Below, piece by piece: positions 5,886 through 13,255 of a DNA stretch of 19,885 nucleotides. This DNA is from Rickettsiaceae bacterium 4572_127 (lineage in GTDB: Bacteria > Pseudomonadota > Alphaproteobacteria > Rs-D84 > NBLK01). Where the stretch lies: positions 1 to 19,885 of the forward strand of contig NBLK01000005.1 in NCBI GenBank assembly GCA_002084505.1, written 5' to 3'. Made by a program: the position numbers and the translations under genes. The notes below the pieces were generated by a model, which did not search any database, was not told where the DNA came from, and saw nothing but the letters and a program-made list of their open reading frames with translations. How positions within the stretch are numbered: the first letter of the stretch is position 1; each line of letters starts with the position of its first letter.

Positions 5886-8243
5886 ATGAGTGAGCGAATT
5901 ACAGAAAACATAGTTAGAAAGCATTTTGAATCTGATCTTTTAATGAATAAAGAAGAGATTATCGAAATAAAAGAGCAAAAAAGTGCTAATTATTCATATC
6001 TTTTTGAAAACGCTTCTAAAAATAAAAAAGGAAACAAGGGCTTTCCTGAATTTATTATTTCATTCAAAAGACATCCAAACTTTTTAATTGTAGTTGAATG
6101 CAAAGCAGACACAAAATTTCATAGAACAAAAGAAAATAATAATCAAAAAGATTATGCTGTTGACGGTGTTTTACATTACATGAAACACATTAATCTCAAA
6201 AATTCTAAAATGGACATATTGGGGATTGCTGTCTCTGGTCTCAATTTAGACGAATTAAAGGTTTCAAATTTTTTATACAAAAATGGAAAAACAACCGAAT
6301 TAAAAGACAAAAAATTATTATCGTTTTCATCTTACCTAAAAAAATATAATTACAAAGAATTAACTGAAACACTTCAAGAAGCAAAAATTATAGAAAAAGC
6401 AATTGAATACAATAAATGGTTTGAAGCTCACAATATTCCAGCAACTGAACGAGCAACATTTGTTACAGCGGTTTTGCTTGCTTTACATAACGATTCATTT
6501 CGCAAAACATATCATTCTTATGGAAAAGTTAGTGAATTAGTAGATTTTATTTTACAATCTTGTGAAAATTTTCTGAAAGGAATTAAGATTGAAGAAGAAA
6601 AGCGAATTAGTATTTTACTAGAATATAAAAGTATAAAAAAACATAAAATAACAACTGCTGAAACATTGCAGAATAAAAAAACTAAACAGAATGAAAGCAA
6701 TACACTTATATTAGATTTTATAAGAAAAATTGAAAAATATATTTATCCGTTAGTAGATCACGATGGCTTTGATGTTTTAGGGAGTTTTTATTCTGAGTTT
6801 ATAAAATACGCTGGCTCGGATAAAAAAACTGGATTAGTTTTAACTCCTAAGCATGTTACAGAATTGTTTTGCGATTTAGTCGAATTAACAGAAAATGATG
6901 TTGTTTATGATCCTTGTTGTGGAACTGGTGGTTTTTTAGTTTCAGCTATGAAGCACATGATAAACAAAGCAAATAATGATTTAGAAAAAATAAAAGCCAT
7001 AAAGAAAAATCAACTTATTGGTGCGGAAGTAAGGTCTGATATGTTTACTTATGCTTGCTCTAATATGATTATGAGAGGAGATGGAAAATCTCATATCTAC
7101 AATAAAGATTGTTATAGTAAAGAACAAAAGGCAAAAATAAAAAAATTAAAACCGACTGTTGCTATGTTAAATCCGCCATACTCAGTTGGCGCTGATGGAC
7201 AATTGGATTTTATCTTAAATGCAATGGAAGAATTAGAAAATGGAGGAAGATGCGTTGCTATTGTTCAAATGAGTTGTGCTATTCCTTCAAATAATAGCAT
7301 TTTAAATAAACACGAACAAATCATGAAAAAACATACATTGGAATCTGTAATTTCTATGCCAAGTGATTTATTCGAGCCTTCAGCAAGTGCTCCCACTTGT
7401 ATAATGGTGTTTACGGCTAAGAAACAGCACATAAAAAAGAATCCAGTTTGGTTTGGATACTATAAAAATGATGGATATATTCTTCATAAGAAAAAAGGAC
7501 GAATAAAGGGAGATAATGCTGATAAAAAAAGAGAACATCTATTAAGTTTATATAAATATTATGATAAAGAAGGTATTAGCATCCGTTATCCTGTTTCGTT
7601 TGATAATGAATGGTGTGTTGAAGCTTATATGAAAACAGATTATTCAGAATTAGTCGAAAAAAAATTTATTTCATCTGTTTTATCATATTTATCTTTTTCA
7701 ATTTCTAATGGAGATTTTGAAGAGGTAAAGAAATTTGCATTCTTAAAAAAGAAAAAAATTAAAATTAATGTTGAAGGTTGGAATTACTTTTCTTATAAGG
7801 ATATATTTAATATAACAAGAGGTAAAAGTAATAAAGTTTATGAAGATGAAAAAGAGACAATCCTAATAGGAGCATCAAAAAATAAAAATGGCTCAAATGG
7901 AGAAAAAATAAATGCTAAACCTTATTATAAAAGTAATTTAATTTCGGTTGGGAATGGTGGAAATACAGGATGTGGACAGACTTTCTACCAAAAATATGAT
8001 TTTAATGCAAAATCAACAGTTAATATATTAAAATTAAAAAATAAAAAATTAAATCAATATATAGCTATGTTTTTAATTACTATAATTAAATTAGAAAAAT
8101 TTAGATTTGATTTTGGTCGCGGATGGGCCTTAAATAGAATGTGGGAACATAAAATAAAACTTCCTATTGATAAAGATGAAAAACCCGATTGGGATTTTAT
8201 GGAAAATTATATAAAATCACTTCCTTATAGTTCTAATTTATAA
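5886..8243 (+). CDS. Single-chain restriction-modification enzyme (nuclease, N6-adenine MTase, TRD)
   Basis: A 785-residue protein. The ATG at 5886 is preferred because AAGGAG ends 6 nt upstream; the GTG at 5868 lies before the ribosome binding site and before the predicted transcription start. The N-terminus (about 1-130) resembles a PD-(D/E)xK nuclease: Glu55 in FPEFIIS, then a strand ending VVECK with Glu71 and Lys73. The central part is an HsdM-like N6-adenine methylase with SAM motif I DPCCGTGGF (342-350) and catalytic NPPY (429-432). From about 632 to the end is an HsdS-like target-recognition domain, ending with the typical IKLPIDKDEKPDWDFMENYI tract. This order makes it a Type IIG or BcgI-like enzyme that cuts and methylates with one chain and a single recognition domain. 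The recognition site is unknown. The coding sequence looks even richer in A and T than its neighbours, consistent with acquisition by transfer. Confidence 0.88.
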   Translation: MSERITENIVRKHFESDLLMNKEEIIEIKEQKSANYSYLFENASKNKKGNKGFPEFIISFKRHPNFLIVVECKADTKFHRTKENNNQKDYAVDGVLHYMKHINLKNSKMDILGIAVSGLNLDELKVSNFLYKNGKTTELKDKKLLSFSSYLKKYNYKELTETLQEAKIIEKAIEYNKWFEAHNIPATERATFVTAVLLALHNDSFRKTYHSYGKVSELVDFILQSCENFLKGIKIEEEKRISILLEYKSIKKHKITTAETLQNKKTKQNESNTLILDFIRKIEKYIYPLVDHDGFDVLGSFYSEFIKYAGSDKKTGLVLTPKHVTELFCDLVELTENDVVYDPCCGTGGFLVSAMKHMINKANNDLEKIKAIKKNQLIGAEVRSDMFTYACSNMIMRGDGKSHIYNKDCYSKEQKAKIKKLKPTVAMLNPPYSVGADGQLDFILNAMEELENGGRCVAIVQMSCAIPSNNSILNKHEQIMKKHTLESVISMPSDLFEPSASAPTCIMVFTAKKQHIKKNPVWFGYYKNDGYILHKKKGRIKGDNADKKREHLLSLYKYYDKEGISIRYPVSFDNEWCVEAYMKTDYSELVEKKFISSVLSYLSFSISNGDFEEVKKFAFLKKKKIKINVEGWNYFSYKDIFNITRGKSNKVYEDEKETILIGASKNKNGSNGEKINAKPYYKSNLISVGNGGNTGCGQTFYQKYDFNAKSTVNILKLKNKKLNQYIAMFLITIIKLEKFRFDFGRGWALNRMWEHKIKLPIDKDEKPDWDFMENYIKSLPYSSNL

Positions 8244-8244
8244 A

Positions 8245-9513
8245 CTAATAATTCTTTTGGACTATATGCAAATCAGACATTTTTAATGGTTCTTTGAAGT
8301 ACAGATTTTCCAATTTTCTACAACGAGAAAGAGCTACATACAGCTGACCTTTCTCAAAAAAACCACCACTAGCATCAATCATTAAGTGATCCAAAGTTTT
8401 TCCCTGAGCCTTATGAACTGTTATAGCCCAAGCTAGATTTATCGGAAATTGCTCGAACGAACCGACTACTTTATTCTTAATTTTCTGCTCTACTTCATCG
8501 AAAGAATACTGAACATGCTCCCATTTTTCCCGCCCAATAGCAACTTCCTGTCCATCACTTTTCTTCACGAAGATATTTTCTTCGCTCATGTGAGTAATCG
8601 TTCCAGTAGTCCCATTGACCCATCGCCCACGACTATCATTTTTTAGAATCATTACAAAAGCACCGATTTTCAAAGTAAGTTCCAGCGGAGCGGGAGTGCG
8701 GTGATTAAACGCCCTATTCTCCCCTTTTATTTTAGCCGAATAAGTTCTTTCTCGTCCTTTTAGAGCATCTAGTTTCGCCTGATTTATCGCATCTGCTTTC
8801 CTATTTATAGTCGTCAAAGTAACATAATCTACATTTTCCGCAGGAGTTTTATGGCACTTATTTAGCTCATTCAACAACTCGCGATTCGCCTCACCGTTTC
8901 TAACTCGATTTAGCAATTTAATAAAATTCTCATCAGTCTGTCTAAAAATTTCCTTAAATTTGACCGTCTCAATATCTATGTTTTTCAAAGCATTAGCATG
9001 AAAAAAATCTCGCCCTTTATATAGACGATAAAAAACATCCTGATCATCTCGAGTGACAATCGGCGGAAGTTGCCCAATATCACCAATTAGACAAAGCTGA
9101 ACTCCTCCAAACGGTTCGCCTTTTTTCGGACCGTTATTCTTCAAAAAAATATCAATAGAATCCAGCAAATCCGCACGAACCATAGAAATCTCGTCTATAA
9201 TTAAAACATGAAGTTTTTCGTACATTCGTCTTTTTCGCCTTGCTCCAAGTTCATTCAAATCAATCATTCCGGGTTTAATTTTGAAAAAAGAATGTATCGT
9301 CTGCCCACCAACATTTAGCGCAGCAACACCTGTCGGAGCGACAACTGCTAAATTCCGTTTTTCAAATTTCTTGCGAATATAAGTTAGAAATGTAGACTTC
9401 CCAGTCCCTGCTTTTCCTGAAATAAACACATGTTTATCCGGCCAGTCTAATAGATCCGTCGCCTTTTGAATGTCTTCTGTAATTTTGAAATCATCTGGTA
9501 ATTCTAATGTCAT
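8245..9513 (-). CDS. PIF1-like superfamily 1 DNA helicase
   Basis: A 422-residue protein. Motifs in order: Walker A GKAGTGKST (33-41), VVAPTGVAALNVGG with QTIHSFF (motif Ia region), Walker B IIDEISM (Asp107, Glu108), LIGDIGQLPP (motif III), FRQTDENF (motif IV), then WAITVHKAQGKTLD and YVALSRCR (motifs V and VI). This is the PIF1/RecD-like 5'-3' helicase pattern, complete though compact, with almost no N-terminal extension. Such helicases act in replication-fork restart and structured-DNA unwinding. They also occur as accessory genes in mobile regions. The stop codon lies 1 nt from the stop of the convergent restriction-modification gene. No ribosome binding site precedes the ATG. A possible promoter in the 58-nt gap would place the transcription start on the start codon. 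Otherwise it is read from the radical SAM gene upstream. Confidence 0.92.
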   Translation of the reverse strand: MTLELPDDFKITEDIQKATDLLDWPDKHVFISGKAGTGKSTFLTYIRKKFEKRNLAVVAPTGVAALNVGGQTIHSFFKIKPGMIDLNELGARRKRRMYEKLHVLIIDEISMVRADLLDSIDIFLKNNGPKKGEPFGGVQLCLIGDIGQLPPIVTRDDQDVFYRLYKGRDFFHANALKNIDIETVKFKEIFRQTDENFIKLLNRVRNGEANRELLNELNKCHKTPAENVDYVTLTTINRKADAINQAKLDALKGRERTYSAKIKGENRAFNHRTPAPLELTLKIGAFVMILKNDSRGRWVNGTTGTITHMSEENIFVKKSDGQEVAIGREKWEHVQYSFDEVEQKIKNKVVGSFEQFPINLAWAITVHKAQGKTLDHLMIDASGGFFEKGQLYVALSRCRKLENLYFKEPLKMSDLHIVQKNY

Positions 9514-9519
9514 AAAAAC

Positions 9520-9548
9520 AAATTAGCAAGATACCTTACTCTCTGCAA
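9520..9548 (-). promoter_or_regulatory. Possible promoter of the helicase gene (leaderless)
   Basis: Minus strand: TTGCAG (9548-9543), a 17-nt spacer and TAATTT (9525-9520), ending 6 nt before the ATG at 9513. The -10 box is weak. The argument is its position together with the missing ribosome binding site. A small ACTCT/AGAGT hairpin (9539-9552) overlaps the -35 region. Confidence 0.35.
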
Positions 9549-9571
9549 GAGTTTTTTTATAAATTTTTAAT

Positions 9572-10456
9572 TTAAAAATCTGAAAACAAAGATAGTTGTC
9601 TTTCTTTTTTTGCAGGTTTACTAGGTTCGTAAACTCCATACAACTGATATTTTTTTTTCAGAAAATTTATTTTCTTTTGAAGCGATAATTTATACAAACT
9701 TGGAACTTTATCACCTACAAAAAGCTCTTTATATTTTTGCAATAATTCCGGAAAGTTTTCACTCAAAAATTTATAAAAAACATTTTTTGTATTGCCCCTC
9801 AAATGCAAAGGATGGGTCGTTATTGAATCAAAATTATATAATTTCGTTAGCCTGAAAATCTCCTCTAAATTTTCTAAATCATCGGAAATGTATGGAATTA
9901 TTGGCATCAATAAAACTGCAGTTTTGCAACCTATTTTTTGAAACTCACGAAGCATCTTCAATCGCTCAATAGTCGGTGCTGAATTTGGCTCAATCAATTT
10001 TCTTTTAGTCTCATCAAGTGCAGAAACTGAAATTAAAATTGAGACTTCCGCTACTTTATTCAGTTCTTTTATCAACTCTAAATCCCTTAAAATCAAAGTA
10101 GATTTAGTAATAATCACTAATGGATTCTTGTTTGAAATAAAGGCTTTCAAAACATTCGGCATGATTTTATATTCTTTTTCGCTAGGCTGATAACAGTCTG
10201 AAACCCCAGATAAATTAACAGGAAACTTCCCCCATTTTTCTTTGCTAAGTTCTTTATTTAGCAATTCAGGAGCATTTGATTTAACAAAGATATCATTGAA
10301 AAACTCATTTTTATCTAAGTATTTATGCGAGTATTGAGCAAAACAATAAGTGCATTTATGCTCACATCCACGATAGATATTTGCATCCCAATTGGTAGCA
10401 AATGTCTGCTCATGATAATGCAGAATAGACTTAGCTTTTAGCTCTTTAAGTTCCAA
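9572..10456 (-). CDS. SPL-like radical SAM protein (SplB/Rv2578c type)
   Basis: A 294-residue protein. Cys31, Cys35 and Cys38 in RGCEHKCTYCFAQ form the CxxxCxxC motif that holds the [4Fe-4S] cluster of radical SAM enzymes. The motif is preceded by NWDANIYRGC, and later come the segments VIITKSTLILRDLELI and VSILISVSALDE, a pattern of the spore-photoproduct-lyase-like group (COG1533). Members outside spore formers are common and their substrates are mostly unknown, so DNA photoproduct repair should not be assumed. The start is a TTG: AGGA lies 7 nt upstream and overlaps the TAG stop of the preceding MazG/NUDIX gene (TAGGA), indicating translational coupling. The C-terminal tail is Lys-rich, ending QLSLFSDF. 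Confidence 0.85.
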   Translation of the reverse strand: MELKELKAKSILHYHEQTFATNWDANIYRGCEHKCTYCFAQYSHKYLDKNEFFNDIFVKSNAPELLNKELSKEKWGKFPVNLSGVSDCYQPSEKEYKIMPNVLKAFISNKNPLVIITKSTLILRDLELIKELNKVAEVSILISVSALDETKRKLIEPNSAPTIERLKMLREFQKIGCKTAVLLMPIIPYISDDLENLEEIFRLTKLYNFDSITTHPLHLRGNTKNVFYKFLSENFPELLQKYKELFVGDKVPSLYKLSLQKKINFLKKKYQLYGVYEPSKPAKKERQLSLFSDF

Positions 10457-10465
10457 AATATAATC

Positions 10466-11233
10466 CTATTTTATGTCCAAAAACGTTTTAACAATACCCT
10501 CAGGATAAAGTTTCAAATCCACAAGTTCCGAGATTTTTTTCTCTACAATTTCATAAGTATTATTCGGTTTCATGTTTTTATATTCATCGCCTGTTGGCTT
10601 TCTAATAGATATAACATCACAAGTATAATAAGCCTCAGATTGCTTATCAGCTAAAAGTTTTATATTAGTAATTTCAGCTCCAATTTCTTCAAAAATTTCC
10701 CGTCGAAGAGTTTGCTCTTTGGTTTCACCTTTTTCGATTCCACCACCAGGAAAAACATAATACTCCTCTCCGTTTTTATTTCTTTTTAACAACATAATTT
10801 TATCACCATTTCTAATAATCCCACGAACACATTGCCGTTTTTTTATCTCAGGATATTTATGTGAATTTTTAAAATAATATTCAATTTCCTCATTATTAGA
10901 ATCTATTTCTACATTCATAGTATAAACTCGATCATCAAAATTTCCAAGTTCATTTCGTTTTTTATCTTGAGCTTTTTTTACTTCTTCATGAGAAATATCT
11001 TTCATCTTCATTAAATACTCAATCACCTCAAAAACATCTCCTATTTCTTCAACTAAACCATCCTGTTTTCTTTCCAAAGAAACTTCCGTTGCTTCTTCAA
11101 CAATTTTATCTCGTAAATGTTCTTCAAAGTCTGAATCAGAAAGTTTTTTCCAATCAACTTTTATACCTCTTTTCTGCATCCAGTCTAATCTTTTATCGCG
11201 AATTAGAAGATTTGTTTTAAATTTATGTTTCAT
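10466..11233 (-). CDS. Fusion of a MazG-like NTP pyrophosphohydrolase and a NUDIX hydrolase
   Basis: A 255-residue cytoplasmic protein with two nucleotide-cleaning domains. Residues 1-105 look like an all-alpha NTP pyrophosphatase of the MazG superfamily (close to COG4997), with the metal-binding pattern EExxE at 46-50 and EExxD at 62-66. Residues 133-255 form a NUDIX domain with a perfect box G164-x5-E170-x7-R178-E179-x-x-E182-E183-x-G185, preceded by YYVFPGG. Both domains hydrolyse non-canonical or excess nucleotide derivatives. The actual substrate cannot be read from the sequence. The start is an ATG with AAGGAG about 7 nt upstream. It is first in a run with the radical SAM and possibly the helicase gene, and is divergent from the porin. 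Confidence 0.88.
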   Translation of the reverse strand: MKHKFKTNLLIRDKRLDWMQKRGIKVDWKKLSDSDFEEHLRDKIVEEATEVSLERKQDGLVEEIGDVFEVIEYLMKMKDISHEEVKKAQDKKRNELGNFDDRVYTMNVEIDSNNEEIEYYFKNSHKYPEIKKRQCVRGIIRNGDKIMLLKRNKNGEEYYVFPGGGIEKGETKEQTLRREIFEEIGAEITNIKLLADKQSEAYYTCDVISIRKPTGDEYKNMKPNNTYEIVEKKISELVDLKLYPEGIVKTFLDIK

Positions 11234-11247
11234 AATTTTTCTCCTTA

Positions 11248-11276
11248 TTGACTAATACAATAATATATGATATAGT
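11248..11276 (+). promoter_or_regulatory. Promoter of the porin gene
   Basis: TTGACT (11248-11253), a 17-nt spacer and TATAGT (11271-11276) are close to consensus. Transcription would start near 11283, giving a leader of about 42 nt with AAGGAA before the ATG. Confidence 0.7.
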
Positions 11277-11289
11277 ATAGACACAACAA
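11262..11289 (-). promoter_or_regulatory. Possible promoter of the MazG/NUDIX gene
   Basis: Minus strand: TTGTTG (11289-11284), a 16-nt spacer and TATATT (11267-11262), giving a leader of about 22 nt that contains AAGGAG. It overlaps the porin promoter on the other strand, so the two divergent genes may compete for RNA polymerase. Confidence 0.4.
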
Positions 11290-11324
11290 AGACAAGTCGT
11301 TTTTATAAAAAGGAATTTATTACT

Positions 11325-12413
11325 ATGAAACAGTATGTTAAAGTTCTAAGTTTTAGTCTTGCATTAACTTCATTTTCTGCATTTGCGGACATAGATTATG
11401 GCGGTCGCACGACGCTTTTATTAGGCGTAGAAGACGCTAAATATCATACTGAAAATAGAGATTATATCTATGGAGATTCTTCTCTTTTTTTAGATGCAAA
11501 AACAGAAAAAACAGGAAATTGGAATTTTGGATTTTATGCAGAAGTAGAATCTGAAAGCGATGATTTTCTAAAAGAAAGTTATGTTTATGCACAAAATAAT
11601 TTTGCCCGATTTGAACTAGGAAGAGCTAAAAATATGTCAGAAAAAATGCATATTGCCATACCTGATTCAACTGGTTTGAGTTTCAATCGTGAGAGTTATA
11701 TTTATGATTTATTTGACACAAAATCGGTTTCTTTAATGTCCTCTTCTGCTATTGTAACTGACGACCATACGCAAAAGGTTTCTTTTATTACAACGCCTTG
11801 GAATGGTTTTCAAATTGGAGGTTCTTACTTACCAAAAATTATAAATAAGTCGCAAACAACCGAAAATATCTTAGATGAAAAATCTATTGATGACGGTATT
11901 ATTGGGGCTATAAAATATAAGTATGATGGGGGATATTCAAAAGTTGCTTTTAGTCTCGGTTTTGCTAGATTTAATAATCTTCATAATTTTCAAAGTGATC
12001 CATTGGGAATTAAAATTTCAGCAGAAAAAAGAGAAGAAATAAATGTCGGATTGAACCTAAATTTTGGGAGCTGGTTGATTGGATTTAATGCAAAAAAAAT
12101 AAATGAAACTCCAAACATTTTAGACATTAATTCTGCATCGCAAGAAGGAACAACTTGGGGAGGTGGAATAGGATATGAATTCTTAATGTTCAACACTAAC
12201 ATATCATTTCAACATACTGATATTGAGGGAAATAAAACAAACTCACTTAATGATAAAACTGATTTATTTTTGTGGGGATTATCCTATAAATACACTGCTG
12301 ATATAAAGTTGTGGACTGGACTTGGTTATGCTAAATTTACAGATGAAACTCGCATAAATCAAAACGGAAATAAAGGTGGCTTCTTCTCACTAGGAACAAG
12401 TATTGATTTTTAA
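11325..12413 (+). CDS. Outer-membrane porin
   Basis: A 362-residue protein with a clear signal peptide (MKQYVKVLSFSLALTSFSAFA, cleaved after about residue 22). The mature part starts DIDYGGRTTLLLGV, typical of the first strand of a general porin. Alternating polar/hydrophobic strands run throughout, for example GNWNFGFYAEVESES, FARFELGRAKN and FQIGGSYLP. The chain ends with ...FFSLGTSIDF, the C-terminal Phe beta-signal read by the BAM complex. Length and pattern fit a 16-stranded trimeric porin for small solutes; specificity is unknown. The ribosome binding site is AAGGAA 9 nt upstream. The lptB promoter overlaps the end of this gene and no terminator separates the two, so read-through into lptB is possible. 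Confidence 0.85.
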   Translation: MKQYVKVLSFSLALTSFSAFADIDYGGRTTLLLGVEDAKYHTENRDYIYGDSSLFLDAKTEKTGNWNFGFYAEVESESDDFLKESYVYAQNNFARFELGRAKNMSEKMHIAIPDSTGLSFNRESYIYDLFDTKSVSLMSSSAIVTDDHTQKVSFITTPWNGFQIGGSYLPKIINKSQTTENILDEKSIDDGIIGAIKYKYDGGYSKVAFSLGFARFNNLHNFQSDPLGIKISAEKREEINVGLNLNFGSWLIGFNAKKINETPNILDINSASQEGTTWGGGIGYEFLMFNTNISFQHTDIEGNKTNSLNDKTDLFLWGLSYKYTADIKLWTGLGYAKFTDETRINQNGNKGGFFSLGTSIDF

Positions 12414-12431
12414 TAAAAAGTAGTGTATAAT
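12403..12431 (+). promoter_or_regulatory. Promoter of lptB, implying a leaderless mRNA
   Basis: TTGATT (12403-12408), a 17-nt spacer and TATAAT (12426-12431). The ATG at 12438 is 6 nt after the -10 box, so its A is the expected +1. The -35 box sits inside the last codons of the porin gene. Confidence 0.65.
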
Positions 12432-12437
12432 TTCTCT

Positions 12438-13172
12438 ATGAAAAATAAAAAAGCAATTTTAAAAATTGAAAATATCCAAAAAAGCTATGGTGATAAGCCT
12501 ATTTTGAAAGATATTTCTATGGAAGTTAAACAGGGCGAAGTTGTCGGTCTTCTTGGTCCAAATGGAGCAGGAAAAACAACTTGCTTTCATTGTGTTACAG
12601 GATTGATTTCTATCAACCGTGGGAAGATTTTTATGAATGGAAAAGATATTAGTTCGCTTCCATTTTATTTACGGGCGAGATTGGGACTTGGATATTTACC
12701 ACAGGAAAATTCTGTTTTTAGAACCCTTACTGTTGAGCAAAATATCATGGCGATTTTAGAAATAGTTGAGAAAGATGCTTCAATTCGACAAAAAAGATGT
12801 GAAGAATTAATGGCAGAATTTTCAATTGATCATTTAGCAAAATCCCCTGCAATTTCTCTTTCAGGTGGAGAGCGACGACGGACGGAAATTGCTCGTTCAT
12901 TAGCGACAAATCCGAAATTTATTTTACTAGACGAGCCTTTTGCTGGTGTTGATCCTATCGCAGTTGGAGATATTCGTAAGCTAGTTTCTCACTTAAAAGA
13001 TCGTGGACTTGGAGTTTTCATTACTGATCATAATGTTCGTGAAACTCTTGAAATTACTGATCGTGCTTATGTTTTATATGGTGGAAAAATCCTAAAACAT
13101 GGAACCCCAAAAGAAATTACTGGTGATGCCACCGTTCGAAAAGTCTACCTAGGTGAAAAGTTTAAATATTAA
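12438..13172 (+). CDS. lptB: LPS export ABC transporter ATP-binding protein LptB
   Basis: A 244-residue protein. LptB is the cytoplasmic ATPase that, with LptF and LptG, extracts lipopolysaccharide from the inner membrane and drives it across the Lpt bridge. Walker A GPNGAGKT is at 40-47. The LptB-specific Q-loop region GYLPQENSVFRTLTVEQNI, the signature LSGGERRRTEIARSLA, Walker B FILLDEPFAGVDPI and the H-loop ITDHNVRET are all present. The ATG at 12438 is preferred over the in-frame GTG at 12423, because the GTG overlaps the -10 box of the promoter and the protein then starts MKNKKAILK. In many proteobacteria lptB sits beside lptA, lptC or rpoN; here none of these is adjacent. A bidirectional terminator follows. 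Confidence 0.95.
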   Translation: MKNKKAILKIENIQKSYGDKPILKDISMEVKQGEVVGLLGPNGAGKTTCFHCVTGLISINRGKIFMNGKDISSLPFYLRARLGLGYLPQENSVFRTLTVEQNIMAILEIVEKDASIRQKRCEELMAEFSIDHLAKSPAISLSGGERRRTEIARSLATNPKFILLDEPFAGVDPIAVGDIRKLVSHLKDRGLGVFITDHNVRETLEITDRAYVLYGGKILKHGTPKEITGDATVRKVYLGEKFKY

Positions 13173-13178
13173 TTTGAT

Positions 13179-13195
13179 AATTATAAAATTATAGA
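13179..13195. repeat. 17-nt AT-only motif, first copy
   Basis: AATTATAAAATTATAGA occurs here and again, identically, at 16773-16789 just before the usher-like gene. It is nearly all A and T, so chance or a shared promoter-like element are both possible. Confidence 0.4.
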
Positions 13196-13205
13196 AAGTT
13201 GAAAT

Positions 13206-13238
13206 AAAAAAAATGACTATTAAAATAGTCATTTTTTT
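13206..13238. terminator. Bidirectional terminator between lptB and the 851-aa protein gene
   Basis: TGACTATT (13214-13221) pairs perfectly with AATAGTCA (13224-13231) around an AA loop, with eight A before and seven T after. It can end the lptB transcript on the plus strand and the 851-aa protein transcript on the minus strand. Confidence 0.85.
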
Positions 13239-13255
13239 ATTGTAAAAGCAAATTT

